Source: Phylloscopus collybita (Eukaryota; Chordata; Aves; Passeriformes; Phylloscopidae). From it: a stretch of 64,000 bases of DNA. Below the pieces are notes generated by a model that worked only from the letters and a program-made list of their open reading frames with translations, was not told where the DNA came from and made no database searches. The first letter of the stretch is position 1. Each line of letters starts with the position of its first letter. The translations under genes were made by a program, and so were the position numbers. The stretch lies in NCBI GenBank assembly GCA_027886175.1, contig JAJNNQ010000029.1:6194501-6258500 (forward strand), written 5' to 3'. This document shows positions 1 through 29,755 of the stretch, one piece after another.

Positions 1-1399
1 TGGTTTCAGAGACACTTCAGTACAACAATGTATGTGAACATCAGAAGGTTCACATAGGCTTTCAACTTAGTCTAAATGCTCAGCCAAAACACAAGTCCCA
101 GGAGACTTGGACTGGTGTGAGAGAGTACTGAAAAGCAAAATTTAAATCTAATAGAACATACTGTACTTTGACATAGCAATAAATGGCAAATTGTCTGGTT
201 TATGTGATTCAGATCACTAATTAGTTCTTTGTTACTGAAACCCAGGAGAAAATCAGGTGCCATTTTATTTACTCAGTATTTATTAGGGTAATTTTAATTT
301 CTCTCCACTTGGATAATATCTTTGAGCAGCTATTAGATATTTCAGTGCTGTTAATGGTTTTACAAGATGTATTTCCACCACTTTCTAATAATAATGTTTT
401 GATTACAGAAGGGTTTGGCAAACTTCCCCATGTTACTCGCCTAACTTTAAGGGTTTGATACTCTATTGGCATTTTTCATTTTAAATATTTGGAGATTAGG
501 CATTCTTAAGCTATGCTTGATATAAAAAGGAAGAAACAGCTTAACTAACTTGTTTTTCATGTGTTTCTACCATAAAGAAATGTAAAGCATGCTATTGCAC
601 AATAGAAGCAGTTTTTAATCCACATTTTAAGTATGTTTCTGCTCTCTGTTTGAAATGGATTTTACAGCTAAAGGCAGCATCAAATTAAAAAATGGAGTAA
701 AGCAAAGATATTTGAAAGTTCCAGATTTATTCTAATCCTGAAGATGATTTTTTTTTTGAAGATCCATCAATTAAGCTGCTGATTTTTAGCTCATTTTAAA
801 TGAACCCATTGTAGGGACAAGGAAGTACTGCTTTTGTCAGAAGGGGCATAAATGAGTTGTAGGACTTACAGCTTTTGAAATAAGAATGAAAAGTGATTTT
901 TTTCCCCCTTTTTAACTTTTGACTAGTTTTTATATTAGTACATATGTAGTTTCAGTGTGTGACTTTATTAGTGAGGAAGATCTTCTGATATTAGTAGATA
1001 TTACAGGAGATGCCTTTGATAATCCAAGGAAATTTCTATTTATTAAGATGACAAAATCAGTGGGGCTTATTTAAACATTGCTTTGCAACTAATTTTGCCC
1101 TCCTCCAGAGGGGCATTCCTGGTAAACAGGTGTCCCTTCTCCCACCTGTTCTAGCACTCTGGTTGCTTCATACTTCTCAAGAGTTGGAAGATAACTGGAG
1201 CTAAAGCTTTCATGTCCTTTGTTTGCACCTGTTGATTGGACAGCTTCTTGAGTAGCAAATAGAGTGACCATTCTGTGTCCAGTGGTACTCTTGGATCCCA
1301 AATGTGTTTGTGGTATTTCTTGGAGCAAGATTGAGCTTGCTGGATTCAGGTTAACAGAAGGGAAGGGTTGAAACTACCTGTTGGTTAGGGGGCTTTTTT

Positions 1400-1645
1400 C
1401 AGTTGGATTTTGGGGGGGTTTTTTTGTTTGTTGTTTTTTTGTTTGGTTTTGGTGTTTTTTTTTGTTTTTTTGGTTTTTGTTTTTTTTTTTTTTTTTTTGT
1501 TTGTTTGTTTTTTGTTTTTGTTTGTTGGTTGGTTGGTTTTGTGGTTTTGTTTTTGGTTGGTTGGCTTAGGTTTTCTTTCTTGTTTGGTTAGTTTGGGGTG
1601 GCTTGGTTTTGTTTTATTTTTTTTAAAGCATTGTGGCCTGAAATG
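1400..1645. repeat. T/G-rich low-complexity tract
   Basis: About 245 bases made almost only of T and G on the + strand (runs such as TTTTTTTG and GGTTGGTTGG), inside a TLE1 intron. It produces several long open frames of Phe/Leu/Gly/Trp-type peptides in different frames. These are composition artefacts, not genes. Confidence 0.9.
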
Positions 1646-2499
1646 AAAGGAGGGATCTAGAGTTATGTGTGAAAGTTCAGACACTTTGAAAGCAAGAGAT
1701 GGTGGACACTTGAGCAATCGTGTATGTCTGGTTTGTTTGCATAGAAGCTTTTAAACTAAAAGTACTTTTATTGGAAATGTCAAACTTGTTCCCACAAGTA
1801 TTTAAAGTTTTGACGTTCACTTCATTTCTTTGATTTTGAGTCAAGACTCGCCTTCTGTGGAAATCACTAGACTTCTGTGTATCAGATGTGTCTGCTGGGG
1901 CATCCTGGCCTCTGTTGGAGAGAGGGACCAGGAGGCACTATAGTAACAGCAATCATTAGTAGACCAGCTCAGGTGAACATGTATCTAAGTGGGAACAGTC
2001 AAAATGCAGCTTGACAAGCTGCAGTAGAACATTTCTGTTTAGCAACATCCAAGTATTTTGCTTTTCTTGGGCAGAAATGTTGAAATGCCTTGGCATTTCT
2101 GAAGTTTTTTCTTCCCAAAACTTTTGGTTTCAAAACTTGCCTTTCTGAAAAAAAGGGGGGAAGTGGTACTTTCACTTTAAGGAAGATGATTCATCAAACA
2201 TGCCAAAAAGCTCCATTTTCCTGAGATCTGTTTTTTGGTGTTTTTCCAGGTATGCACAAGCAGTACTTTCTCTAAATTAACACAAGAGTAGTGTATGAAC
2301 AGAGTACCTTTCTCTTTTAGGAGCAGTGATAACATTCTTTATGATGGTAATAAGGAGGGGGTTTGAGCCATCTTGCACTGATGAGATCCCCATCTTTCAA
2401 CTAGTTGAAACTAGTTTCAACCTTACGTGGGTTGTAGCAGAAATAAGGTGTTCTGTTTCTGTTTTAATTGTTCTCCCTATTGCTAATAACTTGATGAAA

Positions 2500-2580
2500 G
2501 GCTGTTTGTTTGTGGGGTTTTTTGTTTGTTTGTTTGTTTTTTGGGGGTTTTGTTTTGTTTTTGTTTAGAAAAAAACAAAA
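2500..2580. repeat. T/G-rich low-complexity tract with (TTTG)n core
   Basis: Tandem TTTG units and GGGG runs, followed directly by an A-rich stretch (aaaaaaacaaaaaa) that could pair with it. It lies 90 bases upstream of the exon at 2666, so it belongs to the region just before the polypyrimidine tract and branch point. Confidence 0.8.
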
Positions 2581-2665
2581 AATGTCTGAGTCGATGCGTA
2601 GTCTTTCTGTCTGGGCTCTTATTGTACTAATTGAAATGAACACTATATTTATTTATTTTTAATAG

Positions 2666-20555
<17,890 letters not shown>

Positions 20556-21400
20556 AAAATATGATGGGGATATTCTTTTAGATGTTGAACTGGGCCAAAA
20601 TTGTTTGGAGAAGTAGAAAGGTTTTGAATTTTTGAAAGGAACAAAAGTGTTGAGGTTCCAGACCTTGCCATGAAACTACTCCGATTTTTCAAAATAGAAG
20701 GCAACATGCAGCAACTAAGTATTGGCTACGTGGACCAGATGGAACACAGAGGCAAGATGGACAGATGTAGCCTAGGTTTTTGACATAATTTTTAAAAGCC
20801 AAGTCTACTGAAGAATGTTGGAGCCTTTTATTTTTTTCTTTCTGTGACCTCATGCAAACTTTTCTCATTGCCTGAATATGGGGGATAAATACCTTTCTGT
20901 TCCTTGCAGTTCAAGTTGCATTCTGTCCTGTGTAGAGCAGCAGTGTCTCAGATGAACTTGTTTCCTGGTTTTGCATCTTGTGATATGTTTTTGTATTTTT
21001 GTTGAAGGTCAAACATTTGTATAAATTGTAAATATATTTAGTTTACTACAGTAAAGGCTTTAGTACCAACAACCAGTCTTCCCCCTTGCCCCTTCCCTGC
21101 TTGCCCTGCTTATTTAAAATTAAAAATCTTTTGGGGATATAAGTACCTTTTTAGGAGTAAAAGCAAACACTATGTATAGTTTGAAAATGGTGTCTTATTC
21201 TTTATAGCTATTCTTAGATTCCTTTATCGTACTTCAAAGTAGTTAATTTGGCATACTAGGGTATCAAGTCCAATAGATATTGTCTTGTTCTACAGAAACT
21301 TAAAGGCAATTTTGTACTAATTATAGTGTAAATATAAAAATTGAACATTTCATAAAGCTGTGCGGTTTAAGTTTTTTCTGATGTCCCATGTATATGTTCT
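20556..21400 (+). other. TLE1: TLE1 3' UTR (3' end uncertain)
   Basis: Follows the stop without another splice site I would trust. No perfect AATAAA is seen in the first 0.9 kb. Candidates are ATTAAA at 21119-21124 and weaker variants at about 21331 (AATATA) and 21351 (CATAAA). The end drawn here is a guess; alternative ends are likely. Confidence 0.5.
21119..21124 (+). terminator. TLE1: Candidate polyadenylation signal ATTAAA
   Basis: The commonest single-base variant of AATAAA, 560 bases after the TLE1 stop. Downstream sequence (about 21130-21160) is T-rich but not clearly GU-rich. Other variants lie farther on, so this is only one possible cleavage site. Confidence 0.35.
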
Positions 21401-24400
21401 TTGGCAGATACAGTAATATGTGCCTGATTATAACTCATTTGGTCATTTCTCTAGAAGAGGAGGTGACTTGCCTGTCCTTTTTCCCCCAGCTGAACAGAAT
21501 TCATATGAGACTGCATTTCAACTAAGTACATCAGAGCCTTTATTCCTTATAGGAGGATGTCTGTGATTAGATAAGCTAGATAAGTTGCATCCTTCATGTT
21601 TTACAGAGAAGTGGTAGTTAATGACCATTTCCTTTTTGAAGTCTTGTCTATACTTAGATACTCAGGTAAATTTTACTAAATTACCAAAAGTGTGAGTTTT
21701 ACAGGGGATTGCTTAAAGATGTTAAATGCTTGCAGGGTTGCAAGTGAAGTGAATTAACCTAAACTGAGTTAAACTCGCTTCTTAATTTCTTGTGAGAGTA
21801 TTGACAAAGGAATATTTTTATTTTTAACTAATCCACTCTACAAATTAATTAGAATTAATTTTCCTGAGTGTCCCATGTTTCGCAGGCCTGTAGGCTCTAT
21901 GTATTCATGCTGAGCAATCTTTGAGTCCTTTCCATTGTCACATCACTGTGGGACATCTGTGAAGAGCCATGATAAGCAGCCAGTTACCAAAGCTATGCAT
22001 CTTCAAGTTTTCTTGTTGTACTCAAGAGCAATGGATGAGGAGAGAACGTGTTCACTTTATTTAACTAGTAATTTTTCAGTCTAATATGTTCTACCATTGT
22101 GTGCTACACAACAAGCTTTGCTCTTGCACTGATTAGAGCCATATATTTCCTACATTCTGTAATTTGGTTAGAATTTCTGTTGCTAATGGAGAGTACAGAT
22201 GAACAGAAGGATTTCTTTGAACAGCTAATTTAGATTACACAAACTGGCAGACAGAAGAAGAGCTGCTTTCTCTTTTTGCTAGCATTTGACAGTGGCCTAT
22301 GTCCCTGCTCTTTCAAAGACACCTAGCTAGGAAGAAACAAGCCTGACTGACAAATGCATTGATTGGATAAGAAATTTTTCATCTGGGGGCAAATTTTATT
22401 TAAGTTTCTAGTCTGAAGAGACACAGGTTTTCTTTTCAATTTACATGACCATTCTACTGAAACCATTTTATAGCATCTAGAAATGTAATAGCCTTAATGT
22501 ATTCACATTGCATTCAGAATGTAAAATGTTACCCGTTCAGGATAATCTGGTCTCCTAGACATTTAAGATTAGCATTCTACCAATATGTATCCATATATAC
22601 CTTTGTTGATTACTTAGTTCTTAATTTGTATCTGTATGATACAAATTAGATGCTGGTCACATTGTTTTCAGACATAGTGGGGCCAAAAGCAGAATCATCA
22701 GACTTTTCAAGGAATTAACTGTATTTGCTACACTGAAATAACTGTGAAGTGCTTTGCCATTTTTAAAAAGGAAAGTTTTAAAACAAGAGTATTTATGAGA
22801 TTATTTGATTTTTACACTTTTCATATTGAAATTTTTCTGAACATCTGACTCTGGCAGTGATCATTGACTTTAGCAACACTAGCAAATTTGCTTTAGTTAG
22901 GACCTTTGGGATTTTTGCCAAACTGCTATCACCTTGGCTTTTGCATTATAGGTATCCTTTTGCTGTTCTCTGTAGTCAATATCAGAGGAACCAAGAATGC
23001 AAGTATTCTTACACATCCATGTAAATTAAAAAAAAACCCAGAAACAGAACTGCAATTGGTCTGCTATATGTTGTGGCATAGTGCTTGCTAGTAAGATCAC
23101 ATTCTTTTCAAACACGAGGTTCAAAATCATATTGTCAGCAAATTCTTAAAATACCTTGTTTTCTTGGCTTCTAGAACACAGTGTGTCAGAGCAGTTATGG
23201 AAGCAGAAATTTATGCATGTGAATGAATTTAATATTATTTGTATCATATATTTCTTGATTGTAATTAAGAAATTAATTCCTTTTTTCCCCCCCATTATAT
23301 CTACTTTATGCCTTTGGTTTAAAAATTAGTGGATGCATCTGAAAACTTCTGGATGCATCATCCATATACTTGTGGATGAATAGTTGTCTCCATTTGTTGT
23401 GTCAGATTTCACTTAATGTTTATAAAACATTGTGAGTTTTTTCATCTGTCAGACAGTAAAGCATATTCTACTTGCAGGTAGAATTAATTTCATTAATTTT
23501 TAATGAAAAGATAGATTTGCTAAACTCCTAGAATGTCTGTCTACGCAATTACCTAAAAGATGTAAAACTTGTGAAGCTTAAAACTTTTGTAAGTTCTTGT
23601 AGCGCTGTGTAAAGTAGTGGGTGGAAATAATTCCTTTTTGAATGAAAAAACAGACCAACGAAGATCAGCAGTAACAGAAAATGCACTGGGAAAACCATAT
23701 GGGAAAAAGAAGTGCACCGGTAACTGTTGTGTAGGTAATTAATTTTGAGGGGGGAAGTCATCAATTTAATTACAGTCCTAAAAGATTCCTTTGGTTGCCC
23801 CTTTTTGGGACAGTCTTTGTGTGCTGGGTGGCCTTCAGTATTCAGAGATGTCTGAATGCTACTCTGGCAAATGCTGGTGCTAGATAGAAGCAGGGAGTCC
23901 TTACAAAAGACATTTTGGATGTCAGTGCAAACAATAACTGATGAAGAGGGGATTTGTGGTAATACCAATTCAACTGAACAAAATCCTTTGCCAGCTTTAG
24001 TATGTATATTTTGTATATGTGCATTTGGCATAGCCCTTCATAAATCAGTTGTGCAGAAAGTCATATCGTTCCACACAATGTATTTGTCAGTGTTTCAGAC
24101 TTTCTTTTTGATTATAATTCCAAGCAACAGTAGTTCCCCATGTTAGTCCACAAGACACTGGTACCTGAGAGAGAAGTTTCATCTGCATTAGTTCTTTCTA
24201 GCTCATTTGCCATTTCAAAGGCTTTTTTTTCCTTTAAAGGGAAGAGGGAGCACTAAATGCTCTATGATTTCCATAGACTGTTATAACAAATGTTACTTTT
24301 TAATACAAACCTCAAGGTAGAATCTGTCATCTAGTCTCATACATACTTCTGTGTATAAATGATTGACCATAATTTTTGGGTCACATTTTTGCATTGGTGA

Positions 24401-24970
24401 TACAAGTAGAATTTCAGAAGCTTCCGAGTTACTCAATTAACTTTAACTCAAATTGAAAAACTAATTTTTGGTTTTGGTGTTTAATTCTTGATAGTGTTTT
24501 TTTGTTTGTTTGTAATTTTTTGTAATGACTGGCCCACTTAGGTGCCCATGAGATTATGTAGTCTAGTTAGAATGGTCTTTCTTAATTTCTATTATATTGG
24601 TGCAATTTTGAGTTGATGGGGAAATTCCACCATTCTGTTAATTAAGAAAGGTGGATTTTGAAGTTTTGGGCTAAGAAGGAGTACTGACTTCTGATTTCGC
24701 ACTACTGATAAAGCGTTTACCCCTTAAATCATTTCACTGGATAATCTGGACTTACTCAAACTCTGCTGTCTCCTTGAAGGGTTTTGTTTTTTTCCTCCTA
24801 CTACAAGTACACAGAAAGACTTTGAGAATGTAGGTCTATGTAAGACTTCAGTCAATTAATTCTGTCCTGTCAGACAGACACGCTTTATTACATAATGGGG
24901 AAGGTAAAGCAACTCAGAGTTGAGCCTGACAAACACCAGAATGCAAGAGTTCATGACAGGAAATTCAGGG
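21401..24970. other. Intergenic, no gene or repeat recognised
   Basis: AT-rich sequence downstream of TLE1. A 160-codon open frame on the minus strand (23549-24031) has no recognisable motif and no splice context that convinces me. Part of this stretch may still be long 3' UTR. Confidence 0.6.
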
Positions 24971-25536
24971 ACAGAATCACTTCAGTTAGAAAAGCCCTCC
25001 AAGATCATCTAGTGCAACCTTTGACTGAATATCACACGTGAACTTAACTATAGCATTATGTGCTTCGTCCAGTTCTTTCTTGAATACCTCTGTGATGGGT
25101 GACTCTGCCACATCCCTGGGCAGCTGCTCGAATGCTTGACAACTTTATCCATGAGAAAATTCTTCCTGAAGTCCGACCTGAACTTCCCCTGGCTCAGCTT
25201 GAAGCTGTGTCGTCTTGTCCTGTGGTACGAGACCAAGTGACACTCAACTTGCTAGAACCTCATTTCATGGAGTTGTAGAGTGATGAAGTCTCCTCTGAGC
25301 CTTTAGCCACTCCTTAAAGGACTTGTGCTCCAGACCCTTTACCAGCTCCTTTGCCCTTATCTGAACCCACCTCAATGTCCTTGTCATGAGTCATCTGAAA
25401 CTGAACACAGGATTTGAGGTGCATCCTTTCCAGCAACAAGGACAAAGAAAATCCCAGCCCTAGTCTTGCTGGCCACACTATTGCTGACACAAAGCAAGAC
25501 CCCATTGGCCACCTTGGCCACCTAGTCACACTGCAG
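24971..25536 (-). mobile_element. CR1 LINE fragment (3' end of ORF2 and 3' UTR)
   Basis: Read on the minus strand, this ends at 24971 in the CR1 tail (reverse of 'acagaatcac...agatcatctag') and contains the C-terminal ORF2 stretch with HRTRRHSFKLSQGKF and the region before it (CVQFQMTHDKDIEV). Frames are broken by stops and indels, so it is an old dead copy, 5'-truncated as usual for CR1. Confidence 0.85.
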
Positions 25537-28500
25537 GACAAGGGAAAATGAGAACACAGAAACACATGCATTTTAGGTATAATCTAATATGTGATCTACG
25601 CAATTCCCCTAGAATGAGATTTCAGTGTGCAGTTTCACTGACTTCTGTTTCTCTGTAAAATTGTTCAAATGTTTCTGCATAGTTATTCAAGGACACTTAA
25701 ATTGTGTGTTTGGACTGGAAGTGGACATTTCTTTGATATCCATAAATATCTAATCATCTCATCCTAAGAGGAGAGGGAGTTAAATCATAGCCAGTTCTCA
25801 ACATTTACCATTACCTTTTATTTCTGTAGCTCAAGATCTGCTTCCAAGCAATTAATAATCCCATTTTCAGCAACATGCTCCCAAATGTCCCATTGCAACT
25901 TAAGTGCTTAGTGCAGTGTGGTAGATTTTGCTAGGGAAACCAGACATGTAAGGCCTGGGTGCTTGAAAAATCTGCTTTGTGGGTCTATCTTACTAACATT
26001 TCTGAGAGATTTACCCAGAATTTCTGCTCAGCTTTATAGGAGAGCTCAAACACTCACTGAAACATTTTCTAAATCAGCACAACAGTGTGTTTTGAACGCA
26101 TTTTAAGCACACGGGTGGGCTTGGGATTTTTCTGGTTTGGTTTGTGATTTTTTAGTATTTTCTGTTGACTTTTTTTTTTTTTTCTTCTGACATAACTTTA
26201 AAAAGTATAAGTTGAATACAACAAGAAAAAATGAAGGGAAATCAAAAGAATGAATAATAGTCTTCAGAGGGCAGAATATTGTTGCAGATGCTGTATCTCA
26301 AAGCAAAGAACCTACTGCTTCTGTGATACATTAATTCTTGAGAGAGCTGGATTTCTATTTCCTTGAGGCTAAAGTGCTGCTCAGAAACTGAATGCAAAAA
26401 AATTTCTGTTGTGAGGACAAATATTAGTTATCATTTTCAAATGTGAGCAGAGTTTTTTGTGGGGTTTGGATTGTTTGGGGTTTTTTTCCCATATTTCTTA
26501 GATCTGGGTCTCACAGTTCACTCCGAAAAGCTAAACAGCAGTCCGTGTCCGCTCTGGCTTTATGCTATACTATGGTTTAGTAAGAATTTAGTTGCCTGTT
26601 AATGATATATAGTATACAGGAAAATCTGATTGAATATTTTAGTGGATAGCTGCGTAATTGTATTGGGCAGTGTCTGCTGTAATGATTTCCCTCACTAAAG
26701 CAAGCACTCAGATATAAATAAGATAGCTGCATTATTCTGTAACCATACTTTTATTCTTTATGGAATTCCTGGTTTGGCATAGTTGACTCTTCCTAGAAAA
26801 ATTCTTTCGTGGCTTCTGAGGTAAAACTTAAAATTATGAGATTTTTTCCTGTCCTAAAATTTCTCATGTGATTTTGCCCATATTTTTTTTTAAAGTTATG
26901 TTGATTCATAGAAGATATGCTGCAAGGAACACTAGACATTTTTATGGTGTACAGCTTGGCAAGGATTGTCTTTGCTATGTTCACAGCACAAAGGTATCTC
27001 TCAAACCCTCTTTCTGTCTGTTTTCTACCAAAAATGAGTTTCAGGTGAAGATAACACATAATCTGGAGACTAAGTAATCAAACATACTGTTATCATTATC
27101 CCTTTTGTATACTCTGTCATTAACATAGAAAATGGAGATGATAGCCTGTAACTGTAAACAATAAATGCTGTTTTTCCTTCAAGCACTGATTTTAATGGCA
27201 GTTTAAAGAAGTTAACAAGCAGAATGAAGGGGTCATAAATGAAAGTTAACCCATAGCAGTTGGAAACTGAGAAATCCTTGTTACTTTCCTGGTAGTGTGC
27301 CTAATTAGTTTAAAATAAAATCCATCTGCTCATTTCACAGTCTGTCACACTTCCTTCAGCGATCCACAGTGGATTACCCCCTTACTTTAAAAACTGGCTA
27401 CAATTATGATAAGCTGATGACTCTTATTTTGTAGTTTGCTGTAGCACAAAATTTTGCAGACCAATGAAGAAGCCCTTTATTCTTGAAAAAGAGTCAGCTA
27501 CTGGGATTTTTTTGCAGTTGGACGTGATGTTTTTAATTAGATTTCAGATAAATATACAGTCTGACGGATTTGCAAATTCAAAGTATTTTCTAATTGTTAA
27601 TGAGTTAGCCAAACACTGCTGTCAAGTGTGTAAATGTCCTTAATCTCAGCCTGGTATTTGCTTAGCATGCGATGCATGCAACAAAACTTTGGAGTGATTC
27701 AACTTTTGTGGCCACATTAAATTTACTTACTGGAATAAGATTCCTTTTTCACAGAGAAATCAGTTTACTACCATGCTCATTTGTGCTTCCTTCTGAGTAT
27801 ACATTAGATCTCTAGAGATGTTTTAATGATTTATACATACATAATGCTTCTAATTTTCCTCTGTCTTTCTGATTGTTAATTATGTGAGATGTGTATTTCT
27901 GACAGCAGCTGAGTGAATATTCACAAATATATGACATAATTGAATTTTTGAATGTGTACTTCAAGAAGTTTATAGACTTGTATAGATAAATAATTGATTT
28001 TCATTTGTCAAATTCAAGATTTTCAAGGCCTGATATTCTTGTATTTTTATCAGTGAATCTGTTTAAGGAAATACTTCTGAATTTTGAATGGTTTTCATAG
28101 CTTTTTTTTTTTATTTGTTTATGTAGACACTCTTCTTTGTTGAGTACAACTTATTGACCTGGTATTCTATTTATAATTCTTCCTGATTCTTCAGTATTTT
28201 ATCAAGCTGTAACTTATTAAAAACCACAAATATGAAATGGGGATATTAATGACAAGTGGTTTAAATGTGAGAGTTTCAAAATGCATGTTAGAATATTTCA
28301 ACACTTTGTTCACTGTAATTTTACATTTTTTCATTACTTAAGTAATTAAAAAAAATCCTTAGGGTTGAATTATAGTAAAATTTTATACATCTCAGTACTA
28401 ATTTTGTCTCCCAGTGGACAGCAATAATTTAGATGGGATTGTTTTTACTCTATCTAATTTATTCTTGGGCAGGGGGGAAGGGGAAAAATATTAACCTTGC

Positions 28501-29439
28501 AAATTTTGCTAATTATAATAATTTCATTACTGTTGTTTTAATAACCTCCTTGCCTTCAAAAATTTGTTCTATATTTTGAAGAAAACATACAGATATACAG
28601 GGTTCTGTAATAGAATGTGTTTACAGTATTTATCCCCTGGGGTAGCTATAACAATGAGGGGAAGTACAGTGACAGATACCACTTGCAATAGTTGCTAGTG
28701 CTATGTGCCTTTGAATCTTTTTCTTTAGTTATTAAAAGTTTTTGTAATCTTAGGTGAGGTGTGCCACTTTAAATCAGTTTCATTTCTATCAAAGTGGATA
28801 TAAAAATACATTCCTAGAGCTTTGCTAGTCTTATTAATTTAAAATCTGCAAGGTAAATGGTTGCATGGATGGTTTTGAATTGATTCAACTGTTCAAGTTA
28901 ACTTTTTAGGTTTCAAAATCTGTTATAGTAGAGGGAGAAATTAACAGTTATATTTGGGGGGGGCGGTATTGCTTTCATTTTGTACTATATATCAGTGGGA
29001 CTTTCTTACCCACAGTAGGTGGGCTCACAGTTTTAATATTCCCGTAGTTTGCTCTGTTTCATTTGAATTTAACTTACAAATTAATCCCTTTCCATAGGTG
29101 TCTGCTTTTTACCTTAACAAGTATTAAAATAATCAAAATATCACTGTTTGACAGAGACACTGTATATTTCTCTGTTTCTGATATGGGTAGTGTTTAGCAG
29201 GGCTTGTCTAGTTAAAAGGCAGTAAAAATAATAATCACACATGATCTGTGTCTAACTGTCGTTCGTAGAAAAAGTGCAACAAAGTGATATGTGCTGATAA
29301 CAATTCAGAAGGAAAAGAAAATGAAATTCAGATAGCAGCTTGAATGATTTACTGTTAGCATGGGGCCCAATAACACTACAAAGCTATAAACTCTGTCTTC
29401 CTAGATTGCCCAGTTAGGTGGCAGAGATGCAATTTGTCT
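25537..29439. other. Intergenic, no gene recognised
   Basis: AT-rich unique-looking sequence. It contains a possible conserved element at about 27345-27720 and some short T runs (for example 26172-26183). No transposon family was recognised. Confidence 0.6.
27345..27720. other. Candidate conserved non-coding element
   Basis: A repeat-free stretch with balanced composition and several homeodomain-like TAATT/ATTA cores, plus two GCATGC palindromes three bases apart (27665-27670 and 27674-27679). The call rests on look and composition only; conservation was not measured. Confidence 0.2.
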
Positions 29440-29755
29440 TTTCTGAAGCCGCCTGCTGCTAGCTAGCTCCATCTCCTGTCACAGCCTATTAGCTCCCCAA
29501 GAAAATTGGTGGGAAATTGCCTGCAGATTGTAGGAAATTGCATCTCCAGGCCCTGGAAAAAATGTAGGATAGCACAACACTGATCCTCCCAGAGCAGCTA
29601 TTAATACAGCAAAAGCTGACCTTTGGCATGGTGCGAAATGACTTTGCTGAATAAAGACTGTATTATGTGTGGTTGAAGGAGGGAAGGAATTATTATCCTA
29701 GCTATGCTTGCAGTCAGTCTGTTCCAGGAAGCTTAAGCATTAGCAGTAGGTTTTA
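29440..29755. other. Candidate conserved non-coding element
   Basis: About 300 bases of higher complexity than the flanks, free of homopolymers and recognisable repeats, with a TGACCTTTG nuclear-receptor-like half-site at about 29617-29625 and a CTATTAATAC homeodomain-like core. Its position about 9 kb downstream of a developmental co-repressor gene would suit an enhancer. Inference only. Confidence 0.22.

Larger units (their letters stand above)
1..2665 (+). other. TLE1 intron, 3' portion (starts before window)
   Basis: This stretch precedes the first exon seen and ends in an AG acceptor after a T-rich tract (2651-2665). I looked for the preceding TLE1 exon, expected to encode a basic KKRK-type nuclear-localisation stretch, and did not find it, so the intron is longer than 2.6 kb. 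It contains T/G low-complexity tracts near 1400-1645 and 2500-2580. Otherwise I see nothing supportable; short open frames here are AT-rich chance frames. Confidence 0.75.

Noticed and set aside
1381..1717. Overlapping open frames of 62-110 codons on both strands
   Set aside because: They arise from the T/G low-complexity tract; the peptides are almost only Phe/Gly/Leu/Trp or Lys/Thr/Asn/Pro.
23549..24031. 160-codon minus-strand open frame
   Set aside because: No family recognised; a hydrophobic stretch is present but composition is ordinary AT-rich, and another frame is open opposite it.
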